DNA of 64,000 nucleotides from Nioella nitratireducens (GCF_001879715.1 NZ_MNBW01000007.1:124001-188000); one strand, 5' to 3'; counted from the first letter of the stretch, positions 54,499-63,684 are shown. Notes: generated by a model from the letters alone, not told the origin. Numbers and translations: made by a program.

Positions 54499-56067
54499 TC
54501 AGGCGAACCACCACCGCTCGGAAATGCGGTGACCGTCATTGCGCCAGTTGGACGCGATCTGGTCGTTATGGGCCAGTGCATCGCTGTAGGCGCCCACATA
54601 GGCCGCGAACATCGGGATGATCGTGCCGCCGTCATTGGCGACCAGATCCTGCATCTCGAAATACATTTCGCGGCGCAGGTCTTCGTTCAGCTCGGCACGG
54701 GCTTCGATGAGAAGCTCGTTGAATCGCTCGTTGCTCCAATAGGACTCGTTCCAAGCCGCGCCTTCGGAATAGGCGGTGGCGAACATCCAGTCTTCCGTCG
54801 GGCGACCACCCCAGTAAGTGCCGCAGAACGGCTTTTGCATCCAGACATTGGACCAGTAGCCATCGTTCGGCTCGCGCACGACATTCAGGTTGATCCCCGC
54901 TTGCGCCGCGGTTTCCGAGTAGAGCACACCCGCGTCGATCGCCCCGGCAAAGGCCGCGTCGGCAAGGTGGATATCCACGTCGAGACTGTCTAGACCGGCT
55001 TGTTGCAGGTAGTAGCGCGACCGATCCGGATCGAACGTCTTCTGTTCCAGTTCGGTGTTGAAGAACCGCTGACCGGGGCTGATCGGGTGATCGTTCCCGA
55101 CCGAGCCATAGCCATTCAGGATCGTATCCACCAGTTGCTGACGGTCGATGGCATATTTCAGCGCCTGACGGACATTGTTGTCGCTGAACGGCGCTTCGCG
55201 GGTATCCATCGGCAGGCCGTAGTGCTGCGAGCCCGTGATCGACAGGACATTGATGCCCGGCGCGCGCTGCATCAGGTGCACCGTGTTCAGGTCAACGGTG
55301 TCGATGTAGTCAACCTGCCCCGAGATAAGGGCGTTCTGACGGGCCGCCGCGTCGTGGATCGCGATCTGCTCCACCCCGTCGAAATAGGCGGCGTTGTCCT
55401 TCCAATATCCGTCATGGCGGGAATAGGTGGCGCTGACACCGAACTCCAGATCGTCGAGCCTGTAGGGGCCGCAACCGTCGGTGGTCATCGGGTCAATGGC
55501 ACCATCGGTCGAGGGCAGGATCGGCAGGTGATAATCCGACATGATGAACGGGAAGTCGGCATTGCCCGATTCCAGCGTGAAGATGACATTCATGCCATCC
55601 GCGCGCATCTCGGTGATGCCTTCCACGATCGGCTTGGCCGCCGAGGTGGAGTCTTCGCCCCGGTGATGGTTGATCGACGCGATCACGTCCTCGGCGGTCA
55701 CGGTGCGCCCGGAATGATACTGCACGCCCGAGCGGATGGTGAAGACCCACTCGGCGGCATCCGCCGACGCTTCCCAGCTTTCCGCGATCTCGGGGCGCAG
55801 CGTGCCATCGGGCATGATCTCGGTCAGGAAGTTGTTGCGGGTATGGGCCTGCAAAATCATGAAGTCGTTTTCCCACGACCCCGGATCGAGCGAGTCGGTG
55901 GTGGACCCGTGCGCCTGACCGATGCGCAGAACGCCGCCTTGCGTCGGCTGGGCCCGTGCCATCCGCGCGCCCATCGGCCCGAGCAATGCCGCGCCACCAA
56001 GCGCAGAGGCCCCTTTCAGAACGCCACGGCGGCTGACGCCACCCGTGAAGAGAGGAGTCTTCGTCAT
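54499..56067 (-). CDS. Dipeptide-type ABC substrate-binding protein, Tat-exported
   Basis: 522 residues from ATG 56067 (CGGAGAAAA upstream). The N-terminus is a twin-arginine signal, GGVSRRGVLKGASALGG, cleaved near ARAQ. The rest has the family 5 solute-binding fold: WVFTIRSGVQYHSGRTVTAEDVIASINHH, DPMTTDGCGPYRL, FSDNNVRQALKYAIDRQQLV. First gene of the operon, followed by two permeases and a fused ATPase. The export of the folded protein by Tat is common in roseobacters. Ligand unknown (peptides, or another amphiphilic solute). Confidence 0.93.
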   Translation of the reverse strand: MTKTPLFTGGVSRRGVLKGASALGGAALLGPMGARMARAQPTQGGVLRIGQAHGSTTDSLDPGSWENDFMILQAHTRNNFLTEIMPDGTLRPEIAESWEASADAAEWVFTIRSGVQYHSGRTVTAEDVIASINHHRGEDSTSAAKPIVEGITEMRADGMNVIFTLESGNADFPFIMSDYHLPILPSTDGAIDPMTTDGCGPYRLDDLEFGVSATYSRHDGYWKDNAAYFDGVEQIAIHDAAARQNALISGQVDYIDTVDLNTVHLMQRAPGINVLSITGSQHYGLPMDTREAPFSDNNVRQALKYAIDRQQLVDTILNGYGSVGNDHPISPGQRFFNTELEQKTFDPDRSRYYLQQAGLDSLDVDIHLADAAFAGAIDAGVLYSETAAQAGINLNVVREPNDGYWSNVWMQKPFCGTYWGGRPTEDWMFATAYSEGAAWNESYWSNERFNELLIEARAELNEDLRREMYFEMQDLVANDGGTIIPMFAAYVGAYSDALAHNDQIASNWRNDGHRISERWWFA

Positions 56068-56965
56068 ATTTTTTTCTCCGCTGTTGTCAGGGTCGTTTTC
56101 GAGACATTTGAAATCTCGGAACAATCTTGTCGGGACAGCACCACCATCGCGGCACACCCCGAATTCGGGCATCGAGGCCCGGTGTCATGAGTGAGTCTTC
56201 CCCGTCTCATGGCGTCAGTCTTACATGGTCAACCCCAATGGAAAACCGGAAATCGACCAGTCCGGGCCATTTTGCGACACCGCCGACTGATCGGCCTGCT
56301 GGCACAACGGCCCATTCTGGCCCGGCAGTGGCGGCTTTCGGCGCCGGAGCCCCTGCGGGGAAACAGGATGTCCCCGGCGCACTGCCAACGGCCGCTGCCG
56401 GATGGACGGACGACTTCGGGCCGGAGGGCATTGGGAAGGATGTGGATAGCTCACCAGGCAACGGTATGCCGGGGATAGTTATTGTAATATTGAAGCTATT
56501 GCGATGATCTTCACCACCAATAGTGCGCTATCTATCAGGTTTAAACTGTTCTTATAATTTGACTATTTTTGATATTAGCCATGAATTCCACTTGCGCGCT
56601 TTAGAGTACGAACATCAAAATATTGAAAGAAAATGTACCGCAAAAACGCACCAAATTCATCCAAATCCCACCCAAAACTCTGCGCTACCCGGCCACCCCC
56701 GTCCCTATCGACCGCCGCCCTGCCGCCCGCCCAAGACCCGACGAAATGATCCTTTGCGGCTGCAGAAACTCTGTCAGGAACAAGTGGGACTGCAAAGGCT
56801 TTTCCCATGTCGAGTCAAAGGGATTCCCCGTGAACATCACCTTGCGTCAAACATTTGATCAAATTTCTTGACGGCGGCCGCCCTCTATCCGGCACGATTT
56901 TCCCCCGCCCCGAAGCCACGGCAGACTCGCGCCCCAACATTCTGAATAAAAATGACTATTCCGGC
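56068..56965. other. 898-base intergenic region with AT-rich island and dyad
   Basis: No convincing gene is present. The right-to-left transcripts on either side end at 56966 and start at 56067, so the operon promoter should lie here. Bases about 56470-56700 are clearly AT-rich against the rest of the window, with runs such as TTATAATTTGAC and TATTTTTGATATTAG. At 56853-56864 there is a perfect palindrome ATTTGATCAAAT flanked by GTCAA and TTGAC. It may hold regulatory sites, a small RNA or a foreign remnant. Confidence 0.5.
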
Positions 56966-57985
56966 TCAGCCCGTCTCATCGAGGATATCGCAGGCCTTGC
57001 GTGCCAGCGGGGCCGCCAAGGCCCCCACTTGCAGCGCCCGATCCGACGACGCATTGCCCTGCAACCCGCGATATTTCACGCCCTGAACGATGGCAGCCAG
57101 CCGGAACAGCCCGAAGACCAGATAGAACGGCCAGTTCTCGATGCCCGGCAGTCCCATCCGCTCGCAATAGCGGGCGACATAGGCCTCTTCCGTCGGCAAC
57201 CCGAGCGCCCGCCGATCCAGCCCCTCCAGCCCGCTCAGCACCGGCCCCGGCGGCATCCGCCACAACATGCATTGATAGGCCAGGTCGGCCAGCGGATGGC
57301 CGAGAGTCGACAATTCCCAATCCATCACCGCGATCAGGCGCGGCGCGTCCGGCGCAAACATCACGTTATCCAGTCGGTAGTCGCCATGCACCAGCGACAC
57401 GCGCCCGTCATCGGTTACCATGTTGGCCCCAAGCCAGTCGATGATCCTCTCCATCTCGGGGATCGCTTCGGTCTCGGTCGCGCGATACTGGCGTACCCAT
57501 GTCGCGTATTGCCGGTCGTAATATCCGCCGGGGCGCCCGAAATCGGCCAGCCCAACGGCCTCCAGATCGACGGAATGGATCGCGGCCAGCACCGCATTCA
57601 TCTGATCGTATATCTCGGCGCGTTCTGCCGGGGCCAGACCGGGCAGCGCCGGGTCCCAGAAAACCCGGCCCTCGACGAATTCCATGACATAGAACATCGA
57701 GCCCAGAACGTTCTCATCCGCACAAAGATGCAGGGCCCGCGCCACCGGCACATCCGTCTGTGCCAACGCCGCCAGCACCCTGAATTCCCGGTCCACCGCA
57801 TGGGCCGACTTCAGCAACTCCCCCGGCGGTTTGCGCCGCAGGACGTAGGTTCCGCTTTCGGCCCGCAGCTTGAACGTCGGGTTGGACTGCCCGTCAGTAA
57901 ACTTCTGCGCCGTGCGCAGCCCCTTGAAGCCCTCAACCGCCCCCTCCAGGTAGCGCCCCAGCGGCCGCAGCTCTGCTTCCTCCAT
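56966..57985 (-). CDS. APH-family phosphotransferase (ACAD10/11- and LvaA-like kinase)
   Basis: 339 residues from ATG 57985, which overlaps the acyl-CoA dehydrogenase stop (TGATG). The fold is of the aminoglycoside-phosphotransferase/choline-kinase type: FTDGQSNPTFKLRAESGTYVLRRKPPG with the ATP lysine region, catalytic loop VHGDYRLDNVMF (about 200) and metal-binding MDWELSTLGHPLADLAY. Kinases of this branch sit next to, or are fused with, acyl-CoA dehydrogenases (human ACAD10/11) and phosphorylate 4-hydroxyacyl-CoAs in 4-hydroxy acid and levulinate breakdown. Two SDR genes lie divergently. Antibiotic modification is unlikely. Confidence 0.88.
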   Translation of the reverse strand: MEEAELRPLGRYLEGAVEGFKGLRTAQKFTDGQSNPTFKLRAESGTYVLRRKPPGELLKSAHAVDREFRVLAALAQTDVPVARALHLCADENVLGSMFYVMEFVEGRVFWDPALPGLAPAERAEIYDQMNAVLAAIHSVDLEAVGLADFGRPGGYYDRQYATWVRQYRATETEAIPEMERIIDWLGANMVTDDGRVSLVHGDYRLDNVMFAPDAPRLIAVMDWELSTLGHPLADLAYQCMLWRMPPGPVLSGLEGLDRRALGLPTEEAYVARYCERMGLPGIENWPFYLVFGLFRLAAIVQGVKYRGLQGNASSDRALQVGALAAPLARKACDILDETG

Positions 57986-59211
57986 CAGACCGGCCCCTTG
58001 TTTCCCGCATGACGGGCCCGCACCAATTGCCGCCCAAGCGCCATCATGTGCACTTGGTCCGGGCCATCGGCAAACCGTATCTGTCTGGCATAGTTGAATA
58101 ATTCCGCCAACGGCGTATCTTGTGTCAGCCCCTTGCCGCCATGGATCTGGATGGCCCGGTCGATCACCGTCTGCGCCATCATCGGCGCCACGATCTTGAT
58201 CGCCGAAATCAAGTCTTTCGCGGCCTTCGCGCCCTCGCGGTCTATCTTGGCGGCGGCTTTCAGCGTCAGCAGCCGCGCCTGTTCGATCTCGCACCAGCTC
58301 TTGGCGATGTCCTCGCGCACAGACTGGTGCTGGCTCAGCTTGCGCCCGAAGGTCTCGCGTTCTTCGACGCGGTCCATTGCCAGATCCAGCGCGCGCTGCG
58401 CCGCCCCCACCAGCCGCATACAGTGGTGAATCCGCCCCGGTCCAAGCCGCCCCTGCGCGATCTCGAACCCCCGGCCCTCGCCAAGCAGCAGGTTTTCCGC
58501 CGGCACCCGCACATCGTCGAACGCGATCTCGGCTTCGCCAAACGGCGCATCGTGATAGCCAAACGTCGTCACGTGGCGCAGGATCTTCACCCCCGGCGTG
58601 TCGCGCGGCACCAGTATCATGCTCTGTTGCTTGTGCCGGTCGGGGTTGTCGGCGTCGGATTTGCCCATGACGATGAAGACGGCGCAGCTCTCGCGCATCC
58701 CGCCGGTGGTGTACCATTTGGTGCCGTTCACCACGTAAGTGTCGCCATCCCGGCGAATTTCAGTGCGGATATTGGTGGCGTCGCTAGAGGCCACGTCGGG
58801 TTCGGTCATCGCAAAGCCGGACCGGATCGTGCCCGCCAACAGCGGTTCCAGCCAGCGGGCCTTTTGCGCCTCTGTGCCGTAGAGCATCAGGGTTTCCATG
58901 TTGCCGGTATCGGGCGCGTTGCAATTGAATATCTCGGGCGACCACCAGACCCGGCCCATGATTTCGGCCAGCGGCGCGTATTCCAGATTGGTCAGGTCGC
59001 CGCCATGTGCCTTGGGTCGAAACAGGTTCCACAGCCCTGCCGCGCGGGCCTTGTCCTTCAGATCATCATAGAAATCGGGGGTGCGGAACAGCGTCTCCGT
59101 GGTCTCGAAATGCCGCGCGAACACCGCCTCGGCGGGATAGATATGCGCCTCCATGAACTCGGTCAGTTGCGCCTGTAGGTCACGCATTTTTTGGGTCGGC
59201 TCGAAATCCAC
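57985..59211 (-). CDS. Acyl-CoA dehydrogenase (partner of the phosphotransferase)
   Basis: 408 residues. GTG 59211 is preferred over ATG 59226, since GGAGGAGAG lies seven bases before the GTG and includes part of the ATG-led segment. FAD-dependent family: FAMTEPDVASSDATNI (flavin and substrate contact), WYTTGGMRESCAVFIVMG, GYHDAPFGEAEIAFDDVRVP, the helical C-domain ERETFGRKLSQHQSVREDIAKSWCEIE, and the closing IQIHGGKGLTQDTPLAELFNYAR. The overall pattern is like ACAD10/11. The usual catalytic Glu position cannot be assigned with certainty by eye. Together with the kinase gene it may oxidise and dephosphorylate 4-phosphoacyl-CoAs. Confidence 0.9.
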   Translation of the reverse strand: MDFEPTQKMRDLQAQLTEFMEAHIYPAEAVFARHFETTETLFRTPDFYDDLKDKARAAGLWNLFRPKAHGGDLTNLEYAPLAEIMGRVWWSPEIFNCNAPDTGNMETLMLYGTEAQKARWLEPLLAGTIRSGFAMTEPDVASSDATNIRTEIRRDGDTYVVNGTKWYTTGGMRESCAVFIVMGKSDADNPDRHKQQSMILVPRDTPGVKILRHVTTFGYHDAPFGEAEIAFDDVRVPAENLLLGEGRGFEIAQGRLGPGRIHHCMRLVGAAQRALDLAMDRVEERETFGRKLSQHQSVREDIAKSWCEIEQARLLTLKAAAKIDREGAKAAKDLISAIKIVAPMMAQTVIDRAIQIHGGKGLTQDTPLAELFNYARQIRFADGPDQVHMMALGRQLVRARHAGNKGPV

Positions 59212-59366
59212 CGCTCTCTCCTCCATCTGTCTCAGGCGCAACGGTGGGTCGCACCGTGCCCCCTGTCAACTCTGCCGTAGTGTCACTCTGGCCCGCCCCG
59301 GAAACCGCTTGCCTTTCGCTTCATGGCGCCTAGCCTTGCCCCATGTCAGACAGGGAGGACCGCGCC

Positions 59367-60140
59367 ATGACCATCACCCCGCATCCGCTTTTCGACCTCT
59401 CCGGCCGCATCGCCCTTGTGACCGGTGCCAGCCGGGGAATCGGCGAAGAGATTGCCAAGATACTGGCCGAGCACGGCGCCCATGTGATCGTCTCAAGCCG
59501 CAAGATCGACGGCTGCACCGCCGTGGCCGAGGCCATCACCCAGGCAGGGGGCAGCGCCGAGGCGTTCCCCTGCCATATCGGCGACATGGACCAGATCGAA
59601 ACGATCTTCGACCATATCGCATCCACCCACGGGCGGCTGGACATCCTGGTAAACAACGCCGCCACCAACCCCTTTTTCGGGCATATCCTCGATACCGATC
59701 AGGCCAGTTTCGAAAAGACGCTGGACGTGAACATCCGTGGTTATTTCTTCATGTCGGTCGCAGCGGGCAAGATGATGCGAGAGCAGGGCAAGGGCGCGAT
59801 CGTCAACACCTCTTCGGTCAACGCGCTGGAACCCGGCGACATGCAGGGCACCTATTCCATCACCAAGGCCGCCGTCGTGAACATGACCCGCGCCTTCGCC
59901 AAGGAATGCGCGCCGCTTGGCATCCGGGTGAATGCCCTTGCTCCGGGCTGGACCCGAACCAAGTTCGCGGGCGCTCTCCTCGAGAGCGAGAAGCACTACA
60001 AGGAGATCATGGCCCGCCTGCCCATCAAACGCCCTGCCGAGCCGTCTGAAATGGCCGGTGCGGTGCTCTACCTCGTGTCCGATGCGGCCAGCTACACCAC
60101 CGGCGAGCTTCTGGTCGTCGATGGCGGGCTGACGATATGA
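59367..60140 (+). CDS. Short-chain dehydrogenase/reductase 1
   Basis: 257 residues from ATG 59367 with CAGGGAGGA seven bases upstream; a longer start at 59343 has no such site. Classical SDR: cofactor motif TGASRGIG (about 18-25), NNAATNP, catalytic Ser in NTSSVNA and YSITK (about 160), plus APGWTRTKFAG. The downstream gene overlaps by ATGA, giving a two-SDR operon divergent from the kinase/dehydrogenase pair. It could oxidise or reduce a hydroxyacyl-CoA. Confidence 0.9.
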   Translation: MTITPHPLFDLSGRIALVTGASRGIGEEIAKILAEHGAHVIVSSRKIDGCTAVAEAITQAGGSAEAFPCHIGDMDQIETIFDHIASTHGRLDILVNNAATNPFFGHILDTDQASFEKTLDVNIRGYFFMSVAAGKMMREQGKGAIVNTSSVNALEPGDMQGTYSITKAAVVNMTRAFAKECAPLGIRVNALAPGWTRTKFAGALLESEKHYKEIMARLPIKRPAEPSEMAGAVLYLVSDAASYTTGELLVVDGGLTI

Positions 60141-60874
60141 TGGGACGGTTCGACGGAAAGGTTGCCCTGATTACCGGCGCCGCCAGCGGCTTCGGGAAAC
60201 TTCTGGCCGAGGCGATGGCAGAGGAAGGCGCGCTGCTGGTCATGGGGGATCGAAACAAGTGGGGCCTGCGCCACGTGGCGCGTGGCCATGTCGCCACCTA
60301 CATGCGCTGCGATGTGACCAGGGAAGACAAGGTTCAGGCGCTGTCCGACCTCGCCATCGAGCAATTCGGCCGCCTCGACATCGCCGTCAACAACGCCGGG
60401 CTTGCGGGCCCGATGAAGCCCCTCACCGAGATCCGCGAGGATGAGTTCGACCTGATCCACGCGGTCAATGCCAAGGGCGTCTTCTTTGGCCTCAAGCACC
60501 AGATCCCCCTGATGCGGGCCGATGGCGGCACGATCCTGAACGTGGCCTCGGTCGCCGGTCTCGGTGCGGCCCCCAAACTGGCCGCCTATGCCGCCGCGAA
60601 ACACGCGGTTGTCGGCCTGACCAAGACCGCCGCCATCGAAGAGGCGCGCAACAACATTCGCGTCAATGCGATCTGCCCATTCTACAGTGACACCCCGATG
60701 GTGACCCAAGGGGCCATGGCCGACAAGCAGGACTTTCTGGCACAGGCCAGCCCGATGAAACGTCTGGGCACGGCGCAGGAAGTGGTGGCGACCATGCTGG
60801 CGCTGCTCGATCCGGCCAACAGCTATCTCACCGGGCAGGCCATCGCCGTCGATGGCGGAGTCACGGCGTACTGA
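60137..60874 (+). CDS. Short-chain dehydrogenase/reductase 2
   Basis: 245 residues, start ATG 60137 overlapping the first SDR stop. Classical SDR: TGAASGFG cofactor motif (about 13-20), NNAGLAG, the catalytic block VASVAGLG and YAAAKHAVV, and a C-terminal SYLTGQAIAVDGG. The glycine motif has Phe where Ile is common. It probably works with SDR 1 on successive or related hydroxyacyl intermediates. Convergent with the polyamine-type transporter operon. Confidence 0.9.
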   Translation: MMGRFDGKVALITGAASGFGKLLAEAMAEEGALLVMGDRNKWGLRHVARGHVATYMRCDVTREDKVQALSDLAIEQFGRLDIAVNNAGLAGPMKPLTEIREDEFDLIHAVNAKGVFFGLKHQIPLMRADGGTILNVASVAGLGAAPKLAAYAAAKHAVVGLTKTAAIEEARNNIRVNAICPFYSDTPMVTQGAMADKQDFLAQASPMKRLGTAQEVVATMLALLDPANSYLTGQAIAVDGGVTAY

Positions 60875-60926
60875 CCCCTGCCGCCTGCGCGTTCCGGCCC
60901 CTCCTTTACAAATCTGCGTAGCACAC

Positions 60927-60953
60927 AAAAAAGGCGGCCCCGAAGGACCGCCC
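60927..60953 (-). terminator. Intrinsic terminator of the polyamine-type transporter operon
   Basis: On the minus strand GGCGGTCC, the stable tetraloop TTCG, GGGCCGCC (one G-U pair), then TTTTTT. It lies 28 bases past the PotC-like stop and is the best-formed terminator in the window. Confidence 0.9.
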
Positions 60954-60980
60954 ATTTCATGACTGTATGTCTGTCGGTGC

Positions 60981-61835
60981 TTACTGAGGGCTCATGCCCC
61001 GCAAACGCTCGGACCGGCGGCGCAGGATTTCGACGGTCGCCAGCAAGACGACCGAGATACTGACCAGGATCGTCGCCGCCGCCAGAATGGTGGGCGAAAT
61101 CTGCTCGCGCAGGCCGGTGAACATCTGCCACGGCAGGGTCTTCTGCCCGGCGGAGCCGACGAACAACACCACCACCACCTCATCGAACGAGGTGATGAAG
61201 GCAAACAGACCACCCGAAATCACGCCCGGCAGAATAAGCGGCATCTGCACCCTGAAAAAGGTTGTTACCGGATCGGCCCCCAGATTTGCCGCCGCCCGCG
61301 TCAACGAGCGGTCAAAGCCCACAAGCGTCGCCGTTACCGTGATGATAACGAAGGGAATGCCCAGTGCCGCATGGGCCAGCACCACGCCCAGATACGTCCC
61401 CTGCAAGCCGATGCGGCTGTAGAAGAAGTACATGCCAGCCGCCGAGATGATCAGCGGGACGATCATCGGCGAGATCAGGATTGCCATGATTGCGCCCTTG
61501 AAGGGTACATGGCTCTGGCTCAGGCCGATGGCCGCCAGCGTGCCGAGCGAAACCGACAGGAACGTCGCCATAGGCGCGATCTTGATCGAGTTCCACAAGG
61601 GCTGCTGCCAGTTGGGGTTGGTGAAGAAATCCCGATAGTGTTGCAGGCTGTAAGCCTCGGGATCCAGCGCCAGCATCCCCGGCGTGAAGGTAAAGAAGTT
61701 CTCGGCGTTAAAGCTCAGCGGGATAATGGTGATGATCGGGGCGATCAGGAAGAAGAAGATTAACCCACAGATCACCCGGAACCCATAGAACCAGATCCGC
61801 TGGCCGGTCGTCGCATAAGGAGGAAGGCTGCTCAT
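60981..61835 (-). CDS. Polyamine-type ABC permease (PotC-like)
   Basis: 284 residues with six spans. Lead-in span IWFYGFRVICGLIFFFLIAPIITIIPLSF, LYSLQHYRDFF-like external strand, and the EAA-type contact region RAAANLGADPVTTFFRVQMPL (about 180-200) as in PotC/YdcV. Five bases after the PotB-like gene. Last gene of the operon, followed by the terminator. Confidence 0.9.
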   Translation of the reverse strand: MSSLPPYATTGQRIWFYGFRVICGLIFFFLIAPIITIIPLSFNAENFFTFTPGMLALDPEAYSLQHYRDFFTNPNWQQPLWNSIKIAPMATFLSVSLGTLAAIGLSQSHVPFKGAIMAILISPMIVPLIISAAGMYFFYSRIGLQGTYLGVVLAHAALGIPFVIITVTATLVGFDRSLTRAAANLGADPVTTFFRVQMPLILPGVISGGLFAFITSFDEVVVVLFVGSAGQKTLPWQMFTGLREQISPTILAAATILVSISVVLLATVEILRRRSERLRGMSPQ

Positions 61836-61840
61836 GATCT

Positions 61841-63397
61841 TTACCCCAGCTTCACGTTGTCGATGCCGACGAGTTTATCGTAGGCCCAGTAGAGGAGCAG
61901 GACCACCGCCAGCAGGATACTGCCAAGCGCGGCCGCGAGGCCCCAGTTCAGTGACGACGAGATGTGATAGGCAATCCGGTTCGAGATGAACGTGCCCGTC
62001 CGGCCGCCGACCAGTTCCGGCGTGATGTAGTAGCCGATGGACAGGATGAAGACGAGGATACACCCCGCACCGATCCCCGGCACCGACTGCGGGAAGTAGA
62101 CCCGCCAAAATGCCGTCCAGTTCGTCGCGCCAAGCGATTTGGCGGCCCGGACATAGGTCGGCGGAATGGTTTGCATCACCGAGTAGAGCGGCAGGATCAT
62201 GAACGGCAACAGGATATGCGTCATGGCGATGATCGTACCGGTCTGGTTGTTGATCAATTGCAATCGGTTGTCATCGGCGACAAGCCCGATCCACACCAGC
62301 ACGTCGTTGATCACCCCTTGTTGCTGCAACAGAACCTTCCACGCCGACGTTCGCACCAAGAGCGATGTCCAGAACGGCAGAAGAACAAGGATCAACAGCA
62401 GGTTCGACACCCGCGTCGGCAGATTTGCCAGCAGGAAGGCGATGGGGTAGCCCAACAGGACGCAACTGCCCATGATGACCATCGACATGAACAGCGTGCG
62501 TTCAAAGAGGGTGACGTAGATGCGCCGGTCCTCGGGCTGCGCGCTGACGCCATCGGCGGTCAACTGCATGTCGATCGCGGTCAGGAAGTAGCCGGGCGTG
62601 TAGCTGGGCGAATAGACCTTGATGGTTTCCATCACCGTCGGGTCCAGCCAGTCCTCGTCCATATCCGCGAACTGGTCGCGCAGCGACACGGACTCGAAAC
62701 CGGCGACTGCATCGGCGGCCGTCGAAAGCAGGGCATTGCTGCCAGAATAGCCAGTGTTGCTGAGGTCACGATATAGCGCCGTGAAAACGAAATCCTCGAT
62801 GTCTTCCTCGGCGGGAACGTCATCGTTCGCGTCGATGGTGATATGAATCCAGGTGTCGAAGGCATCCGACGTTTCCGGCAATGCGGCGCGAATGGCGTCG
62901 TCGTCCATCAGGCCGGTCCAGGTTTCATACTCGGCCCAGGCCGGGTCCAGCGCGGTGAACTGATCGGTGTAGATATCGGTGTCGAAACGTCCCACACCCC
63001 GACCCGCACGGCGGAACATCGAGGACACGCCGGTCAGCTCGTAGTTCAGTCGGCTGCCGACGCGGCTGTGGTTGCGGAACTCGGCCGCTTCGAAAATGTC
63101 ATAGTAGAGCGCGGCGTAGACGTCTTCGCCCGGCGCCTCGTCCGTGTTCGTCCACGTATCCAGCGCGACGACCGTGCGCGGCAGCGTATCGCGGACGATC
63201 TGGTTTTCCACCGAGCGGAACAACATGTCCGCGATCGGGGCGATGAATGTGATGAGAATAAAGATCAGGAGCGGCGCGATCAGCAAGAGCGCCCGGATCT
63301 TCTGGGCCCGAAGCGCGCGGTTGAGGCTCGCTTTCAGGGGGCGCCCGTCCGCGGCCAACACAGGGCCGGAGGGCGTTTGTGCCGTGTTGTCGGTCAT
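61841..63397 (-). CDS. Polyamine-type ABC permease (PotB-like) with duplicated external domain
   Basis: 518 residues, against about 280-420 for most PotB proteins. TM1 lies at about 36-60; then some 230 residues outside the membrane before TM2 near 302. In that loop two similar segments can be aligned by eye: LPRTVVALDTW at 72-82 with EDVYAALYYDI at 91-101, and LPETSDAFDTW at 173-183 with EDFVFTALYRDL at 201-212, followed by DQFTALDPAW and DQFADMDEDW. The permease core follows, with the contact helix VRAAKSLGATNWTAFWRVYFPQSVP. It overlaps the DUF1330 gene (ATGA). Confidence 0.9.
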   Translation of the reverse strand: MTDNTAQTPSGPVLAADGRPLKASLNRALRAQKIRALLLIAPLLIFILITFIAPIADMLFRSVENQIVRDTLPRTVVALDTWTNTDEAPGEDVYAALYYDIFEAAEFRNHSRVGSRLNYELTGVSSMFRRAGRGVGRFDTDIYTDQFTALDPAWAEYETWTGLMDDDAIRAALPETSDAFDTWIHITIDANDDVPAEEDIEDFVFTALYRDLSNTGYSGSNALLSTAADAVAGFESVSLRDQFADMDEDWLDPTVMETIKVYSPSYTPGYFLTAIDMQLTADGVSAQPEDRRIYVTLFERTLFMSMVIMGSCVLLGYPIAFLLANLPTRVSNLLLILVLLPFWTSLLVRTSAWKVLLQQQGVINDVLVWIGLVADDNRLQLINNQTGTIIAMTHILLPFMILPLYSVMQTIPPTYVRAAKSLGATNWTAFWRVYFPQSVPGIGAGCILVFILSIGYYITPELVGGRTGTFISNRIAYHISSSLNWGLAAALGSILLAVVLLLYWAYDKLVGIDNVKLG

Positions 63398-63684
63398 TCG
63401 TGGCCTTCCACTAGGATGATGACACTGTCCGCCGAGGCCCGGCGGATCTCGGCCACTTCCTGATAGTCTGGATCGTAATAGGCGGCTTTGGCGGCTTCGA
63501 AACTGGGAAACTCGATCACCACATGGCGATCGTGGGTTTCGCCTTCAGGCACTTCGGACGTGCCACCCCGAACGAGGAACTTGGCTCCAAGCCGTTCAAG
63601 GATGGGTGTATCTCGGCGGATGTATTCCGGGTAGCTTTCCGGGTCCGTCACGGTGATATGCCCGATGATATAGCCTTTGGGCAT
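63394..63684 (-). CDS. DUF1330-type small protein
   Basis: 96 residues from ATG 63684, which has GGGAGA six bases upstream; an ATG six bases earlier would have no spacing. Ferredoxin-like alpha/beta fold of the DUF1330/EthD superfamily: KGYIIGHITVTDPESYPEYI, FLVRGGTSEVPEGE and VIEFPSFEAAKAAYYDPDYQE are the family patterns. It lies between the binding protein and PotB-like genes of a transporter, an odd place for a small cytoplasmic protein; it may act on the imported compound. Confidence 0.88.
   Translation of the reverse strand: MPKGYIIGHITVTDPESYPEYIRRDTPILERLGAKFLVRGGTSEVPEGETHDRHVVIEFPSFEAAKAAYYDPDYQEVAEIRRASADSVIILVEGHE

Noticed and set aside
56523-56858. Plus-strand open frame of 111 codons in the AT-rich gap
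   Set aside because: No ribosome site, low-complexity Pro/Arg/His tail, no recognisable domain.
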